Source: Firmicutes bacterium TM09-10 (GTDB taxonomy: Bacteria > Bacillota > Clostridia > Lachnospirales > Lachnospiraceae). From it: 9,571 nt of DNA. Where the stretch lies: contig QUKC01000020.1 in assembly GCA_003481005.1 (NCBI GenBank), forward strand, positions 55,302-64,872. The letters run 5' to 3'. Both the position numbers and the translations under genes were made by a program. The notes under the pieces are model-generated. The model saw nothing but the letters and a program-made list of their open reading frames with translations, did not search any database and was not told where the DNA came from. Below, piece after piece: positions 6,552 through 9,571 of the stretch (position 1 is the stretch's first letter; each line of letters begins with the position of its first letter).

Positions 6552-7089
6552 CTATTTTGTAGTACTGACGAAATCACTATCAACAAAAGTGTCTCCATAT
6601 AAACATTTAACACTTGTTGTTCGCAAAATTCAAATAGCACTACCCCAATTCCAATATTAAGCATTAAATATAATCTCGATCTCTTTTTACAGTATATTTC
6701 CAAATCACTATTCTCATTTTCCTTAATATTTCCAATAAAAATCAAACCAAGCAAAAAAAAGAATTACATAATTGTAGCCCTCTCGGCATAATAATAATCC
6801 TTGACAAATATATAATTATCAGAAAAGTCGTACAGGAAAATGGTAAACATACACTAAATTTTCTGAAACGGAATCCTCCAGCATAGGAACGTATGGGGAA
6901 AAATATTATAAAAAAAATACACAGTTCTATCAACGAACATGTCAATGCTGCTATAATAGTACAGCATAATACCCATAAAAATATTTCAATAAGAATCTGA
7001 AATCCATATTCATATATGGGCCTGTCCTCTTCTTGAACAAGCCCTTTTTTGATTAGATAGTCTGTTAAAAAAGCAAATACTCTTTTCAT
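6530..7089 (-). pseudogene. agrB: AgrB-like autoinducer-processing protease, frameshifted and lacking catalytic His
   Basis: AgrB is a membrane endopeptidase that trims AgrD and forms the thiolactone. The first frame (7089 to 6742) gives MKRVFAFLTDYLIKKG, the family signature EEDRPIYEYGFQ, two hydrophobic segments and the motif RSYAGGF. It then leaves frame at an eight-base A run on the plus strand (6753-6760). The second frame continues LGLIFIGNIKENEN, KKRSRLYL and two more hydrophobic segments to the stop at 6530. One added base restores about 186 residues, the usual length. In S. aureus AgrB the catalytic residues are His77 and Cys84. Here Cys81 is present, but the residue seven before it, in RSYAGGFRFRKFSVC, is Arg74 (codon CGT at 6868-6870, one transition from CAT). 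Both defects predict an inactive protease. No Shine-Dalgarno is visible; the start is 3 bases after agrD, so coupled translation is likely. Confidence 0.85.
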
Positions 7090-7091
7090 AT

Positions 7092-7107
7092 TTTAGAATT
7101 TTCTAAA
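7092..7107. repeat. Hairpin at the agrD-agrB junction
   Basis: TTTAGAA (7092-7098) and TTCTAAA (7101-7107) form a 7-bp dyad with a two-base spacer that covers the agrD stop codon and ends 3 bases before agrB. A run of T follows on the plus strand and A on the minus strand, so it is not a minus-strand terminator. It may affect coupled translation of agrB, which lacks a visible Shine-Dalgarno. Confidence 0.4.
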
Positions 7108-7230
7108 TTTTTTTGCTTTTTCTGGAGCATCAATTTCGTGATAAACAGCAACGCACTTCCTATTTATCCCAATCTTCACACCCTTTTCTGCAACCGTCTT
7201 TAAAGTTTTTGCAAAAAGATTCTTTTTCAT
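7093..7230 (-). CDS. agrD: AgrD-like cyclic (thio)lactone autoinducer precursor peptide
   Basis: This 45-residue peptide begins MKKNLFAKTLKTVAEKGVK and continues to IGINRKCVAVYHEID and APEKAKKFRKF. The layout is that of AgrD: an amphipathic basic N-terminal helix (residues 1-22) that binds the membrane, a pheromone core with a single Cys, and an acidic/proline C-terminal recognition tail. Aligned with S. aureus AgrD (CDFIM followed by DEVEVPKEL), the ring would be Cys-Val-Ala-Val-Tyr and cleavage would fall before HEIDAPEK. The exocyclic tail length (Lys, Arg-Lys or longer) cannot be told. The start is fixed by AGGAGG at 7238-7243 with a 7-base spacer. It lies 101 bases after agrC behind its own probable promoter and directly before agrB. 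The peptide itself looks intact. Confidence 0.88.
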   Translation of the reverse strand: MKKNLFAKTLKTVAEKGVKIGINRKCVAVYHEIDAPEKAKKFRKF

Positions 7231-7263
7231 TTTTGTACCTCCTAATAAATTCAAGATACCTAT

Positions 7264-7328
7264 AAGATAGCATTTTTTTATCCAAATATTTCTCCATCTG
7301 TCAAAAAAACCCCATTTACTGTCAAAAA
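7264..7328 (-). promoter_or_regulatory. Probable AgrA/LytTR-activated promoter of agrD-agrB
   Basis: Two exact 10-bp direct repeats, TTTTTGACAG on the minus strand (7319-7328 and 7298-7307), are 21 bases apart. AgrA/LytTR regulators bind direct repeats with this period (S. aureus ACAGTTAAG type); here the distal copy reads ACAGTAAAT. Downstream lies an extended -10, TGCTATCTT (7264-7272), with no good -35 at about 7287-7292, as expected for an activator-dependent promoter. The proximal repeat ends about 5 bases upstream of the -35 position. Transcription would start near 7257 and lead into agrD. Confidence 0.65.
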
Positions 7329-7331
7329 TGC

Positions 7332-8624
7332 CTACACATAGTCTATACAAGTCATAAATGCAACTGCCCTAAATATATTTCCTCTAATTTCCACCACCAA
7401 TTCTCCATCATATTTTTCAACTGTTTTTCGTATAGATTTCAAACCATATCCATGATGTTCTTTATTTTCCTTTATTGAAATAATATTTCCATGTATATTT
7501 TTCTTGATAATACCATCAAAAGAATTTTCCACAACTATAACCAAGCCATTTTTTCTTAATCCAATAGAAACATTTATCCATCTATCCGTAACTTTTTCAC
7601 TAGCTTCTATTGCATTATCTAACATATTTCCTAATACAACACACAAATCTTCATCTAAAATAGGTAGTTTCTGCATTGCAAATCCATCTATTTTAACCAC
7701 TATATTTTTCTGAATTGCTTTCGCATACTTAAACCGAAGGATTGTATCGATAATATCATTACCTATCTTTTCTAGTTCTGCTTTATCTACCATATTCCCA
7801 TGTTCTAATATCCCATCAATCATACGAATTGCATCTTGTACATTTTGCTTTTCCATACTACTTCTAATACTTAATAACTTATTTTTTAAATCATGCTGTT
7901 CTCTTTGAAATAAAGCCGTTGAATTCATTTGATCTTGTGTACAGTTTCTCAATAATTTTAATTGCTGCTCATATATCATATTTTCCTTTTCTAATTTCAA
8001 GCTATAAATTGATTTCTTATATATTTCAAAAATTGACACATTCATCAACAATAATAATGTATAAAAACTAATAATCCAGATTTGATTCTTGCCATTATAT
8101 AATTCATAAAATATAAAAGCCATACAAATACTTTCTATTGATATTAGAAATAAAATTACCCATAATTTTCTATCTATCCCTTCCGCCTCTTTATGTAATT
8201 TTTTTAAAATCACATAAAATAGTAAAACCAACAATAATACCTTTGATAATATCGTACCAATCAGCATTTCTCTATCTTCTTCAAAATTATATATATTTAA
8301 AATAAAATATACAAAAAACTCCGACAATATCCAGATTGATATAAACAAGGAAGTAAATAATAATTTCCTTTGGAACGTCCCCTTATATCCTATAATAATA
8401 ATTCCCAAAATAACAAAAAAACTTATTATTCCTTTTTGAATAGAAACATTTCCCTTTTCTGTCTCCATAACTATTTGTATTAAAATAAAGAGTCCCCAGA
8501 TTATTCTCGTAAAAATCTTTTTTGACTCTTTCTTTTCAAATGAATTATTTACAAATTTATTTACTATCCAAACGGAACAAAGTGGCATAAGTAAATTAGA
8601 AATACTATCAATTATCCCGTTCAC
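7332..8624 (-). CDS. agrC: AgrC-like membrane sensor histidine kinase (HPK10/GHKL)
   Basis: This 430-residue receptor kinase is the expected detector of the agrD pheromone. The first about 200 residues form six or seven membrane helices (about 8-22, 40-54, 64-80, 88-110, 121-140, 153-173, 182-200), the pheromone-sensing domain. A coiled linker precedes the phospho-acceptor His244 in REQHDLKNKLLSI. The ATP-binding domain shows the N box GNMLDNAIEA at 332-341 and the G box HHGYGLKSI at 390-398. It lacks the long F box, as is typical for AgrC/HPK10. The start is GTG (8622-8624), chosen because GGGGAGG at 8631-8637 lies 6 bases upstream. This Shine-Dalgarno is inside agrA, and the genes overlap by 17 bases, so they are translationally coupled. 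The gene is intact, unlike agrB. Predicted target of phosphotransfer: the adjacent LytTR regulator. Confidence 0.9.
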   Translation of the reverse strand: MNGIIDSISNLLMPLCSVWIVNKFVNNSFEKKESKKIFTRIIWGLFILIQIVMETEKGNVSIQKGIISFFVILGIIIIGYKGTFQRKLLFTSLFISIWILSEFFVYFILNIYNFEEDREMLIGTILSKVLLLVLLFYVILKKLHKEAEGIDRKLWVILFLISIESICMAFIFYELYNGKNQIWIISFYTLLLLMNVSIFEIYKKSIYSLKLEKENMIYEQQLKLLRNCTQDQMNSTALFQREQHDLKNKLLSIRSSMEKQNVQDAIRMIDGILEHGNMVDKAELEKIGNDIIDTILRFKYAKAIQKNIVVKIDGFAMQKLPILDEDLCVVLGNMLDNAIEASEKVTDRWINVSIGLRKNGLVIVVENSFDGIIKKNIHGNIISIKENKEHHGYGLKSIRKTVEKYDGELVVEIRGNIFRAVAFMTCIDYV

Positions 8625-9345
8625 TTATATCCTCCCCTAAACATTTAACATATTGCTTTCTAACATTATCTTTTCTATCATCACTAATTGGTAATACTAA
8701 TTCATTAATCAATCTAGCCTTTTTCCCACTAATTGCTCTAATGTATGATAAATTTACCAAATATGACTTATGTATCCTCAAAAACAAAGAGGGACTATTG
8801 CTTAGTTTAATTTCCACATTATCCAATTTTCCATTAAATATTTCCATTTTGTTATCTTTCAAATGTATATTGATTTTTCTTCCACTACTTTCAAAATATA
8901 CAATATCCTTAATCGGAATTCTTATCCAATAATTTTTATATTTACAATCAAAAAAATACTGTTTTCGATCAAGTCTATTTAATGCTCGTTTTAAAGTCAA
9001 CATAAATTTCTCATTACTAATTGGCTTTCTAATAAATTCAAATGCCTCAACTTCAAAAACAGATTCAATATATTCAATATACTCTGATATATACACAATA
9101 ATCGAATCCAACTCCATTTTACGTATATATTTTCCTACAGCTAAACCATCTAATCCTCCCATTTGAATATCTAGATAGATAATATCATACATTTTTCCTT
9201 GAAAAATTGCTTCCGCAAGCTTTTCTCCACTATAATATACATCTATCTCCATTTCTACGCCATGTTTTTCATACGTACTTTCTATCAATTCTTCTATTTG
9301 AAATGTTGCGCCTTCATCATTATCACAAATTGCCACTAAAATCAA
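8608..9345 (-). CDS. agrA: AgrA-like LytTR response regulator
   Basis: A receiver domain plus LytTR DNA-binding domain, 245 residues from the chosen start. The receiver has the acidic pair in ICDNDE (residues 8 and 10), phospho-acceptor Asp59 in IIYLDIQMGG, and Lys107 in FIRKPIS. The LytTR domain covers about 135-234 and includes IRIPIKDIVYFESSGRKI and FLRIHKSYLVN, the latter a family hallmark. Start: no ATG fits. A TTG at 9343-9345 sits 8 bases after AAAAAGGGG and yields the normal beginning MILVAICD; an in-frame TTG at 9372 would add nine residues but has no clear ribosome site. It begins 40 bases after the XRE gene, so it may share that transcript. Its likely targets include the 21-bp repeat pair before agrD. 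Confidence 0.88.
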   Translation of the reverse strand: MILVAICDNDEGATFQIEELIESTYEKHGVEMEIDVYYSGEKLAEAIFQGKMYDIIYLDIQMGGLDGLAVGKYIRKMELDSIIVYISEYIEYIESVFEVEAFEFIRKPISNEKFMLTLKRALNRLDRKQYFFDCKYKNYWIRIPIKDIVYFESSGRKINIHLKDNKMEIFNGKLDNVEIKLSNSPSLFLRIHKSYLVNLSYIRAISGKKARLINELVLPISDDRKDNVRKQYVKCLGEDISERDN

Positions 9346-9385
9346 TGTTCTATCCCCTTTTTCATATGTCAAAATTCATTACATA

Positions 9386-9571
9386 CTAATCTGCGTCTTT
9401 CTGATCCGGAGGGATATATTCTAACAGATCATTAATTTCACAGTTTAAAGCATAACATAACCTTGCCAGCACATCAATGTCTAATCGACTAATTGTGTTA
9501 TTGCAGTATCCATTTATTTGTGTCCTCTGTATGTAAACGTCAAATCCTGCGCCTTGGCTAATTAGTTTTTT
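9386..9571 (-). CDS. XRE/Cro-type helix-turn-helix regulator, C-terminal part
   Basis: The last 61 residues of a small DNA-binding protein whose start lies beyond the window. It reads KKLISQGAGFDVYIQRTQIN, then GYCNNTISRLDIDVLARLCY, then ALNCEINDLLEYIPPDQ. The order recognition helix, SRLDIDVLARLCYALNC, then the closing DLLEYIP is characteristic of short (about 70-residue) Cro/CI-like regulators found in clostridial chromosomes and mobile elements. The unusual Asn/Cys-rich recognition region (YCNNTIS) is also common in this subgroup. It precedes agrA by 40 bases in the same direction with no terminator between, so it may regulate or be co-transcribed with the agr genes. Function beyond DNA binding is inferred. 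Confidence 0.8.
   Translation of the reverse strand, partial: KKLISQGAGFDVYIQRTQINGYCNNTISRLDIDVLARLCYALNCEINDLLEYIPPDQKDAD

Noticed and set aside
6742..6760. Programmed ribosomal frameshifting in agrB
   Set aside because: The run is slippery, but no programmed shift is known for AgrB and the catalytic His is also lost, so decay or a sequencing indel is simpler.
1..9571. CRISPR array, tRNA or rRNA genes
   Set aside because: No repeat-spacer pattern, tRNA fold or rRNA-like stretch was seen on either strand; the only regular repeats are the IS ends and the agr promoter pair.

Overview
The window suggests a member of the Bacillota, most likely a gut Clostridia/Lachnospiraceae-type genome. Evidence for this: an AT-rich chromosome with strong AGGAGG ribosome binding sites, an agr-type peptide quorum-sensing locus of clostridial style, a peptidoglycan-binding/DUF1906 protein without a signal peptide, and a C-terminal tail at the left edge resembling clostridial RlmD/RumA proteins. 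Apart from the insertion sequence, every gene is on the minus strand, so biological order runs from high to low coordinates.

Left part (about 1-2752): an IS21-family insertion sequence with istA (DDE transposase) and istB (AAA+ helper ATPase) on the plus strand. Its ends carry phased 18-19 bp repeats, four at the left and three inverted at the right, spaced 22-23 bp. The element is visibly less AT-rich than the DNA to its right. It lies between the tail of a minus-strand gene running off the left edge (1 to about 140) and a minus-strand DUF1906 gene whose last 15 codons are read from the IS right end. The two flanks look like different genes and no clear target duplication is seen, so the IS probably marks a deletion or rearrangement junction.

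Middle part (2706-6400): the DUF1906 gene with four peptidoglycan-binding repeats, preceded by a long hairpin abutting its Shine-Dalgarno sequence; a near-perfect terminator hairpin; a lipoprotein with propeller-like strands; and a sigma-70-like helix-turn-helix gene broken by two homopolymer frameshifts.

Right part (6530-9571): an agr quorum-sensing locus transcribed in the order XRE regulator (partial) - agrA-like LytTR response regulator - agrC-like sensor kinase - agrD-like autoinducer precursor - agrB-like processing protease. The predicted pheromone ring is Cys-Val-Ala-Val-Tyr. Two exact 10-bp repeats, 21 bp apart, lie between agrC and agrD just upstream of an extended -10 box. This is the geometry expected for an AgrA/LytTR-activated promoter, so agrD-agrB is probably autoinduced. 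The agrB gene is frameshifted at an A8/T8 run and also has arginine at the catalytic histidine position, so the signal-producing half of the circuit looks inactivated while the sensing half is intact. The three homopolymer frameshifts in this stretch could be real decay or sequencing indels. The His-to-Arg change is a substitution and is not explained by a homopolymer indel.
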